Shown one piece after another: positions 1 through 8,315 of a DNA stretch of 64,000 bases (its first letter is position 1; every line of letters begins with the position of its first letter). Source of the stretch: Salinicoccus luteus DSM 17002 (GTDB taxonomy: Bacteria > Bacillota > Bacilli > Staphylococcales > Salinicoccaceae); contig NZ_JONV01000007.1 of assembly GCF_000712035.1 (NCBI RefSeq), forward strand, positions 186,001 through 250,000. The letters run 5' to 3'. The translations under genes and the position numbers were made by a program. Below the pieces are notes generated by a model. The model was given only the letters and a program-made list of their open reading frames with translations. It searched no databases and was not told where the DNA came from.

Positions 1-199
1 GGTCTTCAGGAATCTTTATCTCCTCGCCTGCGTCAGTCGTGTAGGAGACCATGCCGCCTGAAGCATCCTCTGCCGAATCTCCGCTCGTCTCTCCTGCTGC
101 CGATTCATCCGTCGCTTCCTCTGACGATTCCTCTGAATTGCCACATGCTGCAAGAACCAGTACCATAAGTAATGCAAATAACCCGATGAACTTTTTCAT
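1..199 (-). CDS. Iron-siderophore ABC transporter substrate-binding lipoprotein (N-terminal fragment)
   Basis: Only the first 66 or so codons lie in the window; the gene runs off the left edge. The protein begins with a lysine-rich, hydrophobic signal peptide ending in a lipobox (LVLAAC, cysteine at residue 19). A Ser/Glu/Asp-rich linker follows, and then the segment VSYTTDAGEEIKIPED, which resembles the start of the mature domain of FecB/FhuD-like siderophore-binding proteins. It would be a membrane-anchored receptor delivering ferric siderophores to a permease. It is divergent from iruO, and a Fur-box-like sequence sits between the two. The family call rests on a short stretch plus the Fur context, so substrate is unknown. 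Confidence 0.7.
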   Translation of the reverse strand, partial: MKKFIGLFALLMVLVLAACGNSEESSEEATDESAAGETSGDSAEDASGGMVSYTTDAGEEIKIPED

Positions 200-238
200 T
201 TTTCTACCCCGCTATGATTTATTTGAACTCCCGATATT

Positions 239-257
239 GATAATCATTCTCATTGAC
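239..257. promoter_or_regulatory. Fur box between divergent iron genes
   Basis: GATAATCATTCTCATTGAC matches the 19-bp Fur consensus (GATAATGATTATCATTATC) at 15 positions. It lies in the 108-bp gap between the lipoprotein start (199) and the reductase start (308), so one site could repress both genes when iron is sufficient. Confidence 0.75.
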
Positions 258-307
258 TATATAATAAACGAGAATAGGGAATATTTCAATAGAAAAGAGG
301 AAAGGCC

Positions 308-1327
308 ATGAATATTTCGGATACGCTCATCATCGGCGGCGGACCAGCCGGTCTCTATGCCAGCTTCTATGCAGGACTCCGCGGCATGAGCGTCCAGCTC
401 ATCGAACACCACTCGGAGCTCGGGGGCAAACTCAATATATATCCCGAAAAAATAATTTGGGACATCGGCGGCATCCCCCCTCAGCCTGCCGAGGACATCA
501 AGCAGCAGATGATCACTCAGGCGCGGACGTTCCATCCTGAAATCCACGTATCAACCACCTGTGAATCGGTCATCCGCCATGATGACCATTTCGAAACTAT
601 CACCGACCGGGGATCCTTCTACAGCCGGACGCTGATCATCGCCTCGGGGCGCGGTATCTTCACCCCGGTCAGACTTGCGGTCGAAGGCGCCGAGACATAT
701 GAACTGACCAACCTGCACTATACGGTCAAACGGCTGAACCGTTTCAAGGACCGGAACGTACTCATCTCCGGTGCCGGCAATACGGCGGTCGACTGGGCGG
801 ATGCCCTTTCCGAGGTTGCCGTCTCCGTCACGATGGTCTACAGGAGCGAAGAAATGAAGGGCCATGAAGCGATGATCGCAGCCCTTCACAGGAAGGATAA
901 TATTCAAATGTGCGCGCAGTGCGAAATCGATACACTGCATCCGAACGCTGCAGGGGATGCCATCGCCTCGGTCAGGCTCACCAACGGCCTCTCCCTCGAT
1001 GTCGATGACGTCCTCATCAGCCACGGCTATGAATCGAACTGTGAATTCCTCAATACACTGGACGGCGACTTCGAATACAATGAACATCAGATGATCGAAA
1101 CACATGATGTCGCCGACACGCCGGTGCCCGGCATATATGCCTGCGGCGACCAGATCATCTATGACGGCAAAGTCCGCCTGATCGCCGGCTGCTTCACGGA
1201 AGCGGCCCAGGCGGCCAACCATGCGAAGACCTTCATCAAATCCGATGCACCTGAAGACGGCATGGTCTCTTCACACAATGACATCTTCAAGGAAAAGAAC
1301 AAGGCCCTGATCAGGAAGATGCACTGA
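308..1327 (+). CDS. iruO: Ferredoxin/flavodoxin-NADP reductase type, IruO-like iron-utilisation oxidoreductase
   Basis: A 339-residue FAD/NADPH oxidoreductase. An FAD-binding GGGPAGLY motif lies near residues 10-17, a second dinucleotide motif (SGAGNTAVDWA) near 155, and the FAD-closing motif GIYACGDQ near 275. It has no redox CxxC pair, which separates it from thioredoxin reductase and fits the type-2 ferredoxin-NADP reductase family. The sequence and length resemble staphylococcal IruO, a reductase known to feed electrons to heme monooxygenases and to release iron from siderophores. The Fur box upstream and the divergent siderophore-binding lipoprotein favour IruO over a housekeeping reductase. 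The RBS AGAGGAAAGG precedes the ATG. Confidence 0.8.
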   Translation: MNISDTLIIGGGPAGLYASFYAGLRGMSVQLIEHHSELGGKLNIYPEKIIWDIGGIPPQPAEDIKQQMITQARTFHPEIHVSTTCESVIRHDDHFETITDRGSFYSRTLIIASGRGIFTPVRLAVEGAETYELTNLHYTVKRLNRFKDRNVLISGAGNTAVDWADALSEVAVSVTMVYRSEEMKGHEAMIAALHRKDNIQMCAQCEIDTLHPNAAGDAIASVRLTNGLSLDVDDVLISHGYESNCEFLNTLDGDFEYNEHQMIETHDVADTPVPGIYACGDQIIYDGKVRLIAGCFTEAAQAANHAKTFIKSDAPEDGMVSSHNDIFKEKNKALIRKMH

Positions 1328-1370
1328 TGACTTGGACCGTGGAGATATTCGTCCCCACCCCGCCATACAA

Positions 1371-1415
1371 AAATAGAGTTCATCTCCTTTGAAGAGGAAT
1401 GAACTCTATTTTTTT
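1371..1415. terminator. Bidirectional intrinsic terminator between iruO and tad genes
   Basis: A long perfect hairpin (AATAGAGTTCAT paired with ATGAACTCTATT) has an A-tract on one side and a T-tract on the other. It can end iruO on the plus strand and the pilus operon on the minus strand. Confidence 0.85.
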
Positions 1416-1454
1416 GGTTGTGATCATTTTCTCCATGATCTCTTCAAACAATGC

Positions 1455-2375
1455 CTACATATCCTTCATCGCATCCAAAAACTGCATGATCGCCGGACTG
1501 AGCAGGATGATGAACAGTGCCGGGAAGATGAATAGCACCATCGGAAACAGCATCTTCACCGGTGCCTTCATCGCCTTCTCCTCGGCCCGCTGCGTTCTCA
1601 TCTGCCGAACTTCCTCGGTCTGGACACGCAGCACCGTGACCATGCCGATGCCGAGCTTCTCAGCCTGGATGATGCTGAACACCAAACTCTTCAGCTCCTC
1701 GATCGGCACACGCCCGATCATGGCAGTAAGGCCCTCCTTCCGCGTCCTGCCGAGCCGGACCTCTTCAAGCACGTATTTGAACTCGTCAGACAGCACCCCA
1801 GGCTTTTTCGCGACCACTTTGCTGAGTGCTGCATCAAAACCCAGTCCCGCTTCCAGGCTGATCGTCAGGAGATCCAGAAAATCAGGCAGTTCCTTCAGTG
1901 CCTGCGCCTGCCGTTTCTTCGCCTTCATGTTCATGTTCAGCTTCGGCAGGGCGATGCCTGCTGCCACCCCTGTGAATAGGAGCAGAATGCCATGGACGAA
2001 TGTGAGATTCATGAACAAAATCACTAGTACGGAAAACACAGCCAGTACGCCCGAGAGCATCCACTGCACCATCTTGAATTCGATTGGGCTGAGTTTCATC
2101 CCCGCCTGCAGCAGCCGGACCTCCATCTTGTCCACCTTGTCCTTGGCGAGCCTTTTCTGCGACTTCTTCTTGAGGCGCTTCCATCCCGGCTTGATCAGTC
2201 GATCCATGAATGAAGCGTCCTCAATATCGATGTGCACATCCCCCGGTGCATCCGCCTCCGGAAAATACAGTGCAGTGCGTGCTGGGACCGTCCGGTTCCT
2301 GTAGGCAGGAATGGCCAGCGCTGCGTAAATCATCATCGTGATGGATAAAAAGAAACTGAGCATGAGAAATAGCAT
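1455..2375 (-). CDS. tadC: Tad pilus inner-membrane platform protein TadC (GspF family)
   Basis: A 306-residue type II secretion F-domain protein. An N-terminal membrane segment is followed by a basic cytoplasmic stretch, a pair of central membrane segments (around residues 105-150), the conserved GspF domain with PDFLDLLTISLEAGLGFDAAL, and two C-terminal membrane segments. TadC pairs with TadB to form the platform on which the TadA ATPase drives pilus assembly. It is the last gene of the minus-strand operon, 2 bp beyond the tadB stop, and is followed by the bidirectional terminator at 1371-1415. The RBS GAGGTG precedes the ATG. Assignment as TadC rather than TadB is from order and sequence character. 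Confidence 0.88.
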   Translation of the reverse strand: MLFLMLSFFLSITMMIYAALAIPAYRNRTVPARTALYFPEADAPGDVHIDIEDASFMDRLIKPGWKRLKKKSQKRLAKDKVDKMEVRLLQAGMKLSPIEFKMVQWMLSGVLAVFSVLVILFMNLTFVHGILLLFTGVAAGIALPKLNMNMKAKKRQAQALKELPDFLDLLTISLEAGLGFDAALSKVVAKKPGVLSDEFKYVLEEVRLGRTRKEGLTAMIGRVPIEELKSLVFSIIQAEKLGIGMVTVLRVQTEEVRQMRTQRAEEKAMKAPVKMLFPMVLFIFPALFIILLSPAIMQFLDAMKDM

Positions 2376-2377
2376 GG

Positions 2378-3301
2378 TTACACCTCGATCATTGTCATTT
2401 TGCGGATGAATATGAAGCCGATGATTTCAGAGACGAGTGCTCCGGCGAGCAGTATGCGTCCGATTGGTTCAGTGAACAGCAAACTCATATAGTCGGGGTT
2501 GATGACATACAGCAGCATGCCCACGACAATCGGAAGCAGCCCGATGATCAAGCCCGAAAGCTTGCCCTGGGCGGTCAGCGTACGGACCTGGTTCTCTATC
2601 TTCGTCCGCTCGCGGATCGTCTCCAGTATCTTATCAAGGAGATAGACGAGGTTCCCACCGACCTGCCTCTGGATCATTATCGATTCGACCAGCATGTCGA
2701 GCTCCGCGCTCGGCATCCGCCGCTTCCAGTCAATGAGCGCGTCTTCGAGCCGCGTCCCATACTGAAGGTTTTTAAGGACATACTGCACTTCCTCCTTGAC
2801 GGGCGAATACGACTCCTCTTCGACCATCTGGAGTGCCTGGAGCAGACTGAACCCCGCCCTCAGTGAACCGCTGATCGAAGTGATCATCCCGGGGAGCGAG
2901 TCGTTGAACTGCTTGATGCGCTTCTTTTTCTTCTGTCCGAGCATAATCATCGGCATGAAGTATCCAAAGAGCCCGCCCATGATGGCCAGAATGAAGTTGT
3001 TCGAGATCATGTATAGTATGCCACCGGCGATGATGAAGGCCATCATCCTGAAAGCGATGAATTCCTCGACCTTCATCAGTACGCCGGCCGCTGTCAGTTC
3101 ACTTTCCAGTCTTTCACGCTTCCTGCTCTTCCTGCCCCGTTTGACGAGCAGGTGCTTGAGGGCGCTGTTGGCATTCTTCAGGCTCCCCTTCAATGAGAAG
3201 GGTTCCCGGGGCTGCGCGCCTTCCGGATTTCTGGCGGCGGAAATGGCAAGAAGAATAAGAAAGAGGGTAATGAAAGTGCCTGCAATCAGAATGATTTCCA
3301 T
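2378..3301 (-). CDS. tadB: Tad pilus inner-membrane platform protein TadB (GspF family)
   Basis: A 307-residue membrane protein with an N-terminal membrane anchor, a basic linker, two central membrane helices, a GspF domain (DSLPGMITSISGSLRAGFSLLQAL) and two C-terminal helices. It is one half of the TadB/TadC platform. The open frame extends further upstream, inside tadA. The ATG at 3301 is chosen because it has a strong AAAGGAGTG site just before it and begins with the usual hydrophobic anchor. It starts 4 bp after the tadA stop codon, so translation is probably coupled. Confidence 0.9.
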   Translation of the reverse strand: MEIILIAGTFITLFLILLAISAARNPEGAQPREPFSLKGSLKNANSALKHLLVKRGRKSRKRERLESELTAAGVLMKVEEFIAFRMMAFIIAGGILYMISNNFILAIMGGLFGYFMPMIMLGQKKKKRIKQFNDSLPGMITSISGSLRAGFSLLQALQMVEEESYSPVKEEVQYVLKNLQYGTRLEDALIDWKRRMPSAELDMLVESIMIQRQVGGNLVYLLDKILETIRERTKIENQVRTLTAQGKLSGLIIGLLPIVVGMLLYVINPDYMSLLFTEPIGRILLAGALVSEIIGFIFIRKMTMIEV

Positions 3302-3305
3302 CCGG

Positions 3306-4721
3306 TCACTCCTTTTCCATGAACAGGGAAGCCGGCAGCTGGATGCCTTCCTGCTCCAGCTTTTCATAGAACTGCGGCCGGATGCCCGTCGGCACCAGTT
3401 TACCGATGATTTTGCCGTTATCATCCACACCGTTCTGCTTGAATACGAATATATCCTGGAGGACGATGACGTCCCCTTCCATGCCCTGCACTTCCGTAAT
3501 GCTGGTAATCCGCCGCGTCCCATCGTTGAGACGCGACTGCTGGACGATGACATGGAGGGCGCCGGCAATCTGTTCCCGGATGGCTTTGATCGGCAGATCC
3601 ATGCCCGCCATCAGCACCATCGTCTCAAGCCGCGACACCATGTCACGCGGACTGTTCGAGTGGCCCGTTGCAAGTGAGCCATCGTGTCCGGTGTTCATCG
3701 CCTGCAGCATGTCGAGCGCCTCTCCGCTCCGCACCTCACCGATGACGATGCGGTCCGGACGCATACGGAGCGAATTCCGGACCAGGTCACGGATTGTGAT
3801 GGCCCCCGTCCCCTCGATGTTCGCCGGCCGCGTCTCGAGTGACACGACATGCTCCTGCCCGAGCTGCAGCTCGGCTGCATCCTCAATCGTCACGATGCGG
3901 TCCTTGTTGGAAATGAAGGAGGACAGGACGTTCAATGTCGTCGTCTTGCCGGAACCTGTCCCTCCACTAACGAAAATGTTCAGCTTGCCTTCAACGCACG
4001 CCTTGATGAAGGCCGCCATCTCCTCGGTCAATGTACCGAAGCGGATCAGATCATGGATGGTGAACGGATCTTTCGCAAACTTACGGATCGTAATCGTCGG
4101 TCCTCCGAGCGCAAGCGGCGGAATGATCGCATTGACACGCGACCCATCCTTGAGCCGGGCGTCGACCATCGGGCTGCTTTCATCCACACGCCTGCCAAGC
4201 GGGGAGAGAATCTTCTCCAACACCGCCATGACATGGTCATCATCCCTGAATGTGACGTCGGTCAGAGACAGTTTCCCTTTGCGTTCTGCATAGACATGCT
4301 TCGGCCCATTGACCATCACCTCGGATACATCCTCATCCAGAAGCAGGGGGTTGATGGGCCCGTATCCCGTCAGGTCGTTCTTCAGTTCGAGCTTCAGCTT
4401 TTCGATGTTGCCGATATTCTGGATATGGTCGTTCTCCTGGAGAATGTCCTGAATGATGTCATCCATATCCACGACGATGTCTTCAATATCCTCGTCCTTC
4501 CGCTCTTTCAGGATGAACTTCAGCGTCAGGTTCTTCAGCTCCAAATATTCCGCATCCGGTTCTTCGACCCGCACCGGTTTCGGCTTCTCCGCTTTTTCCT
4601 CCCTGATTGGGGGCAGGCCGGCTTCCTTCTCCTCCACAGGAGCAGTATGCTTCGGTGCTTTCACTTCCCTGTCATTTGTACTGCCATCATTTTTTGTCTG
4701 TAGTCTGGCCAGGAGGCTCAT
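3306..4721 (-). CDS. tadA: Tad pilus assembly ATPase TadA/CpaF
   Basis: A 471-residue secretion ATPase of the CpaF/VirB11 type, which powers Flp pilin polymerisation at the cytoplasmic face. It has Walker A GGTGSGKT at residues 253-260, the Asp-box region IVTIEDAAEL (about 276-285), Walker B RPDRIVIGEVR (about 321-331) and the His-box TGHDGSLATGHSNS (about 344-357). The first 60 residues are a Lys/Glu/Pro-rich extension ahead of the usual N-terminal domain. The start overlaps the tadZ stop by 4 bp (ATGA), and tadB follows closely. The family is unmistakable. Confidence 0.95.
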   Translation of the reverse strand: MSLLARLQTKNDGSTNDREVKAPKHTAPVEEKEAGLPPIREEKAEKPKPVRVEEPDAEYLELKNLTLKFILKERKDEDIEDIVVDMDDIIQDILQENDHIQNIGNIEKLKLELKNDLTGYGPINPLLLDEDVSEVMVNGPKHVYAERKGKLSLTDVTFRDDDHVMAVLEKILSPLGRRVDESSPMVDARLKDGSRVNAIIPPLALGGPTITIRKFAKDPFTIHDLIRFGTLTEEMAAFIKACVEGKLNIFVSGGTGSGKTTTLNVLSSFISNKDRIVTIEDAAELQLGQEHVVSLETRPANIEGTGAITIRDLVRNSLRMRPDRIVIGEVRSGEALDMLQAMNTGHDGSLATGHSNSPRDMVSRLETMVLMAGMDLPIKAIREQIAGALHVIVQQSRLNDGTRRITSITEVQGMEGDVIVLQDIFVFKQNGVDDNGKIIGKLVPTGIRPQFYEKLEQEGIQLPASLFMEKE

Positions 4722-5485
4722 GCTTCAGTCACCTGCTTTCTGTCGCCCATCTCACGGAGATGCTCGGTGATCTTCCTGATCTTTTTCGAGAAGCGGTGTT
4801 TCGGGCTGCTCGATAGGAATGGAATGCCGCGGTCCAATGAATAGGAGATTTCCTTCAGTGCATAGGGCAGATAGAAGACGTGCTCCTGTGCCATATTCAG
4901 ATGGTCGGGCACCTTCTTCGTTTCCATCAGCGTCGGCACGGTATTCTTGTTTACAACGAGACGGGTCTTCTCCCCATGACCGAGTGCATCAAGCGTCTCC
5001 ACCATGAGCCGTGTATTCTTCAATGCAGCCATGCCCGGTGTGGTGACGACCATGATGCGGTCTGCCAGATCCATCAGCACCATGTTCTGTTCGGTCAGTC
5101 CATGATGCGTTTCCACAATGATGACCTCAGCCTGTGACTTCAAGTTCTCAATCGCAACGGAAAGATCTTCCGCATCGACGAGATCAGCAAACTCCGGACG
5201 CGGCGGTGCCGGAAGCAGCCGGACACCCGACGCATGCATCGTACAGAATGTATGGATGTTCTGGAAATCATCCCGTTCCACCGCTTCCTTGATGCTGACG
5301 CCCGGGGTCAGGTCAAGCGCCAGTGCCATATCACCAAATTGCAGATCACCATCGACGAGCACCGTACGCCTCCCCTGCTCCTGGAATGCCATTCCGAGAT
5401 TCGTGGCGACGACCGTCTTCCCAGCGCCCCCCACTGCACTTGTTACCAATATGATTTCAGCGGTCATAACCACCACACCTTTCAT
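4718..5485 (-). CDS. tadZ: TadZ/CpaE-like ParA-MinD ATPase for pilus localisation
   Basis: A 255-residue P-loop ATPase of the MinD/ParA class. The loop reads SAVGGAGKT (residues 16-24), without the signature lysine ahead of GG. The next conserved strand is LVDGDLQFGDMALALDL, and the Walker B-like strand reads VIIVETHHG with Glu where Asp is usual. TadZ/CpaE proteins position the Tad machine. Many carry an N-terminal receiver-like domain, which is absent here. Two starts are possible. The ATG at 5485 overlaps the upstream stop (ATGA). The ATG at 5467 has a better-spaced AAAGGTG site and puts the P-loop nearer the N-terminus. Confidence 0.85.
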   Translation of the reverse strand: MKGVVVMTAEIILVTSAVGGAGKTVVATNLGMAFQEQGRRTVLVDGDLQFGDMALALDLTPGVSIKEAVERDDFQNIHTFCTMHASGVRLLPAPPRPEFADLVDAEDLSVAIENLKSQAEVIIVETHHGLTEQNMVLMDLADRIMVVTTPGMAALKNTRLMVETLDALGHGEKTRLVVNKNTVPTLMETKKVPDHLNMAQEHVFYLPYALKEISYSLDRGIPFLSSSPKHRFSKKIRKITEHLREMGDRKQVTEA

Positions 5486-6501
5486 TCATTCTCCAATTTG
5501 ATGATGCGGCTGCTGATCCAGCCCTGCTGGCCGGATTTCGTTTCCACATGCATCCAGATGCGGCCATCCGCATCCGTCTCTTCTTCATTCTTCGTAATGA
5601 GCGAATCGCCCGCATCCACCACGGTCAGTACATTCGCATCGAGGGAAGGGCCGTTCCTCACATGGGCCCGTTCGGGAAGTACGATGATGTCCTGGGCGTC
5701 CGCATTGTCTGAATCCCCTTCAGTAGCCGGTTCTTCGACTGTTTGCTCAGTCGCTTCGACCTTCATTTCAGAAGCTTCCGCCTTATCCGCCCCACCTTCG
5801 ACACTGCCGACTTCCATGTCCATCACTTCGCCATTCTCCTTCAACCTGCTGATCAATAACAAGTGCAGAACGCCATGATAATTTGCATCTACAACTTCAA
5901 CTGCATCCGCCTGCTTCATCTCAACCGTTACAGTCAAGTACTGCTCATTCCCTTCCCCTTCGCCCGGCTCTTTCATACGTTGATTGACCGCCAGTATTTT
6001 CACGTTTTCAAACAGTATTCCAGCTCGGCCAAACCCATTTTGATTAGACTCATCATATGGTACATGTACAATATCAATCCTGTCGTTAGGTTGAACCAAG
6101 CTAGATACCGGTTGTGATTGATAGTCTTTGACTTCAAATGATACGGCTCTATAGCCATACGCCACTTTTTTGGATAGTATATCCCCTTCGCCTTTTTTCT
6201 CGATGTGGTGCTCAAGCAGCACCTCTCCGGCTACAAGGGAAGCCGCTGTATAATCCCCGATCGCCATATCTTTGTTCCTTACCGCAGACGGGTGCACTTC
6301 CGTCTCCCGCTTTTCGATCACCTGAAGATTTTCTCCTGTAAGCTGCGTGTTCTCCTCGATGTCCGAAGCCGCTGCAGCCACTTCAACCATTACAGGCTCG
6401 TCCGTCTCAGCCGCACCACTCTGCTGCATGACTATATAGAAGACGCCTGTCGTCAAAAGTCCTGACAGAATCGCCAGCATCAATATTTTTTTCGGTTTCA
6501 T
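5482..6501 (-). CDS. cpaB: Flp pilus assembly protein CpaB/RcpC with C-terminal SH3b domain
   Basis: A 339-residue protein with an N-terminal membrane anchor (residues 5-25), a SAF domain (about 36-100), an RcpC/CpaB domain (about 112-220) and an acidic low-complexity linker (about 225-272). A bacterial SH3 domain ends it at about 275-336 (AHVRNGPSLDANVL...QQGWISSRII). CpaB/RcpC proteins are cell-envelope parts of Tad machines. In Gram-negative bacteria they work with the secretin, which a Gram-positive lacks. The SH3b module commonly binds cell-wall peptides, so here it may anchor or guide the pilus through peptidoglycan. The stop overlaps the tadZ start, and an 11-bp gap separates it from the TadG-like gene. 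Confidence 0.85.
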   Translation of the reverse strand: MKPKKILMLAILSGLLTTGVFYIVMQQSGAAETDEPVMVEVAAAASDIEENTQLTGENLQVIEKRETEVHPSAVRNKDMAIGDYTAASLVAGEVLLEHHIEKKGEGDILSKKVAYGYRAVSFEVKDYQSQPVSSLVQPNDRIDIVHVPYDESNQNGFGRAGILFENVKILAVNQRMKEPGEGEGNEQYLTVTVEMKQADAVEVVDANYHGVLHLLLISRLKENGEVMDMEVGSVEGGADKAEASEMKVEATEQTVEEPATEGDSDNADAQDIIVLPERAHVRNGPSLDANVLTVVDAGDSLITKNEEETDADGRIWMHVETKSGQQGWISSRIIKLENE

Positions 6502-6511
6502 TGCATTCCAC

Positions 6512-7423
6512 CTACCGTGTCAATTTAATCGTATATGCACCACGGTCCAGTGGTGCGTCTCCATTTGATTCTCCCGCTCCGACCCTCTTAATGAAAATGC
6601 CGCTGATTGAGTCATCCTTCGAGTCCATCGGATTAGCGAGATAAAAATAGGCAAACCCTGTTATTTCCACACTTTTCATCTGTTTCCCACCGTCGCCCAA
6701 CGGCTTATATACCGGAATCAACATGATCCTTGGACAATCCCTCTGCTGGTAGTCTCCATCAGGGTAAGGACAATTGCTTATCCTGTAGTTGACCCCTTCT
6801 CTAGTTGCTCCTGCGATGTTACCCGTCTGAGTATTGATGACATCCCCTACTTTGAGCTCTTCGTCAAAGCCATATTTGAGAGATTCTCCATAAGATTTCG
6901 CTCCTGGGCCTTCCAATGCCAGTATGCCGAAGTTCCCTGTCTCGGAATCTCCTGCATCCACCTTCAATGTATAGGTGTCCCCATAAACTAATTCCATTGA
7001 TTCATTCAATCCCAGCGGTACAGTACCGATGCCGGCAGTCATGGCATGGAGGCCAGCTTTTGCCTCAGCCTGCACTGTTACACTGTCTACTCCAAACAGG
7101 GCAGAAAAGAATACTGGAACTTCCCGCCCAACTCCCACATGAAGGAGGGCGTCTCCTTCCATATTTGAAAATAGAAGACTGTCCGTCTCCCCATGATGGT
7201 CTAGAATTTCGCCCACCACCTGGTTCACCTTCTCACTCGAGTTGGGCAGTTCCTGTGCGCCTGACAGTGCTGCCGCATTGGCAGTCTTCTGCATGTGACT
7301 CTTCGTCATATAAAGATGACCGCCATCGACAACAAGGCCAAGGATTGCGAGTGTGATCATCATGCCCAGTGCCATGAGGAGAAAGGAGCTTCCCTCTTCC
7401 TTTTTTAAAAAAGCTTTCATCAT
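6512..7423 (-). CDS. TadG-like Flp pilus-associated protein (Tad N-terminal domain)
   Basis: A 303-residue protein starting with the Tad/TadG-like segment: charged KKEEGSS, then one long hydrophobic helix (about residues 14-33), then a DGGHLYMTKSHMQKTANAAALSGAQEL segment typical of this family. The rest is an extracytoplasmic beta-rich region of unknown structure with no recognisable von Willebrand domain. It probably acts as a minor pseudopilin or initiation factor. Two adjacent ATGs (7423 and 7420) share one GGAGTG site, and the second has better spacing. It lies between tadE and cpaB in the same operon. Confidence 0.75.
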   Translation of the reverse strand: MMKAFLKKEEGSSFLLMALGMMITLAILGLVVDGGHLYMTKSHMQKTANAAALSGAQELPNSSEKVNQVVGEILDHHGETDSLLFSNMEGDALLHVGVGREVPVFFSALFGVDSVTVQAEAKAGLHAMTAGIGTVPLGLNESMELVYGDTYTLKVDAGDSETGNFGILALEGPGAKSYGESLKYGFDEELKVGDVINTQTGNIAGATREGVNYRISNCPYPDGDYQQRDCPRIMLIPVYKPLGDGGKQMKSVEITGFAYFYLANPMDSKDDSISGIFIKRVGAGESNGDAPLDRGAYTIKLTR

Positions 7424-7424
7424 A

Positions 7425-7799
7425 TCACTCCACTCTCGTTGTAGAGCTTGTCTTCACTGTGAAAGGAATCGCATAATCTCCCAGCGGGTTGAAGATCTGC
7501 TCAGGGTAGGTGATTTCCACTGTGACATAAGTTCCCGGGTCCTTTTCACCTGTCGGAGACACGTTCACAGTGAGTTCCGAAGCATCACCCGCAATGAAAT
7601 TGTCGATTGCGTACGACTTCACCATCTCATCCGACTCCCCGAGACCTGCCATACGTGCTGCATCCTGGGTCACGAGCTCCAGCTGAAGCTGAGAATGGAT
7701 GACCCGCCCAAAGTCGACGACACCGATGAGCAGAAAAAAGATGAGCGGTACAAGAATTGCGAATTCTACAGTCGATTGACCATTTTCCCGTCTCATCAT
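7425..7799 (-). CDS. tadE: TadE-like pseudopilin
   Basis: A 124-residue protein with the TadE signature at the N-terminus: MMRRENGQSTVEFAILVPL, with the processing-site glycine, the Glu at position +5 region and a following membrane helix. A short extracytoplasmic domain follows. TadE pseudopilins are processed by the TadV peptidase and are needed for Flp pilus assembly. The start overlaps the prepilin peptidase stop by 4 bp (ATGA), and the stop is 1 bp from the TadG-like start, so the genes are tightly coupled. Confidence 0.85.
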   Translation of the reverse strand: MMRRENGQSTVEFAILVPLIFFLLIGVVDFGRVIHSQLQLELVTQDAARMAGLGESDEMVKSYAIDNFIAGDASELTVNVSPTGEKDPGTYVTVEITYPEQIFNPLGDYAIPFTVKTSSTTRVE

Positions 7800-8236
7800 A
7801 GAAGTTCCACATCCATCAGCAGCGCCAAGCCTGAACCACTTGCGATTGCCACACCGTACGGCATGCCGATGCCAAAGGATTTCTTCAATCCACCCCTTGT
7901 CACAATGACAAATATCGCAAGCATTCCTCCGACCACCGCCATATAGATGAAGGATTCCAATACAAAGCTACTTCCTTTAAACGCACCAACCAGGCCAAGC
8001 AGTTTGACATCCCCTGCCCCCATGCCCCCAAGGATATAGGGGATGAGCAGTAATGCAAAACCGACGACAAATCCAATCAGAGCGTCCCCAAATCCACTGA
8101 ATCCACCGAATATGATATTCAATCCAAATGCAGCCAAAAGTGCTGGAAAAATCACCTTGTTGTATATTTTCCGTTCACGAATGTCTGTAACGACACAGAC
8201 TGCAAGTACGATAATAAGAAAGACATTGATCAGCAT
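7796..8236 (-). CDS. tadV: A24-family prepilin peptidase TadV/CpaA
   Basis: A 146-residue polytopic aspartic protease. The two catalytic aspartates are visible: Asp18 in VVTDIRERKIYN and Asp76 in the GxGD motif GMGAGDVK. It lacks the N-terminal methyltransferase domain of type IV PilD enzymes, as expected for the short TadV/CpaA class. It should cleave the Flp prepilin and the TadE/TadG-like pseudopilins at the cytoplasmic side of the membrane. The RBS GGGAGG lies upstream. An intrinsic hairpin separates it from the pilin gene. Confidence 0.92.
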   Translation of the reverse strand: MLINVFLIIVLAVCVVTDIRERKIYNKVIFPALLAAFGLNIIFGGFSGFGDALIGFVVGFALLLIPYILGGMGAGDVKLLGLVGAFKGSSFVLESFIYMAVVGGMLAIFVIVTRGGLKKSFGIGMPYGVAIASGSGLALLMDVELL

Positions 8237-8267
8237 ATATCCTCTTCCTCCCGTCCGATCTTTCTAC

Positions 8268-8299
8268 AAAAAACAGACCCATCAATAAGGTGGGCCTGT
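8268..8299 (-). terminator. Hairpin with T-tract directly after the pilin gene (attenuator)
   Basis: On the minus strand a 9-bp stem (ACAGGCCCA with TGGGTCTGT, one G-U pair) is followed by six T. It sits between pilin and tadV within an otherwise closely spaced operon. A leaky terminator here would give more pilin than machinery transcript. Confidence 0.7.
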
Positions 8300-8315
8300 G
8301 GATGCAGCAAGTATA

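Noticed and set aside
1399-2304. Plus-strand frame of 300 codons opposite tadC
   Set aside because: Ser/Met/Arg-rich shadow frame; the minus strand encodes a well-supported TadC.
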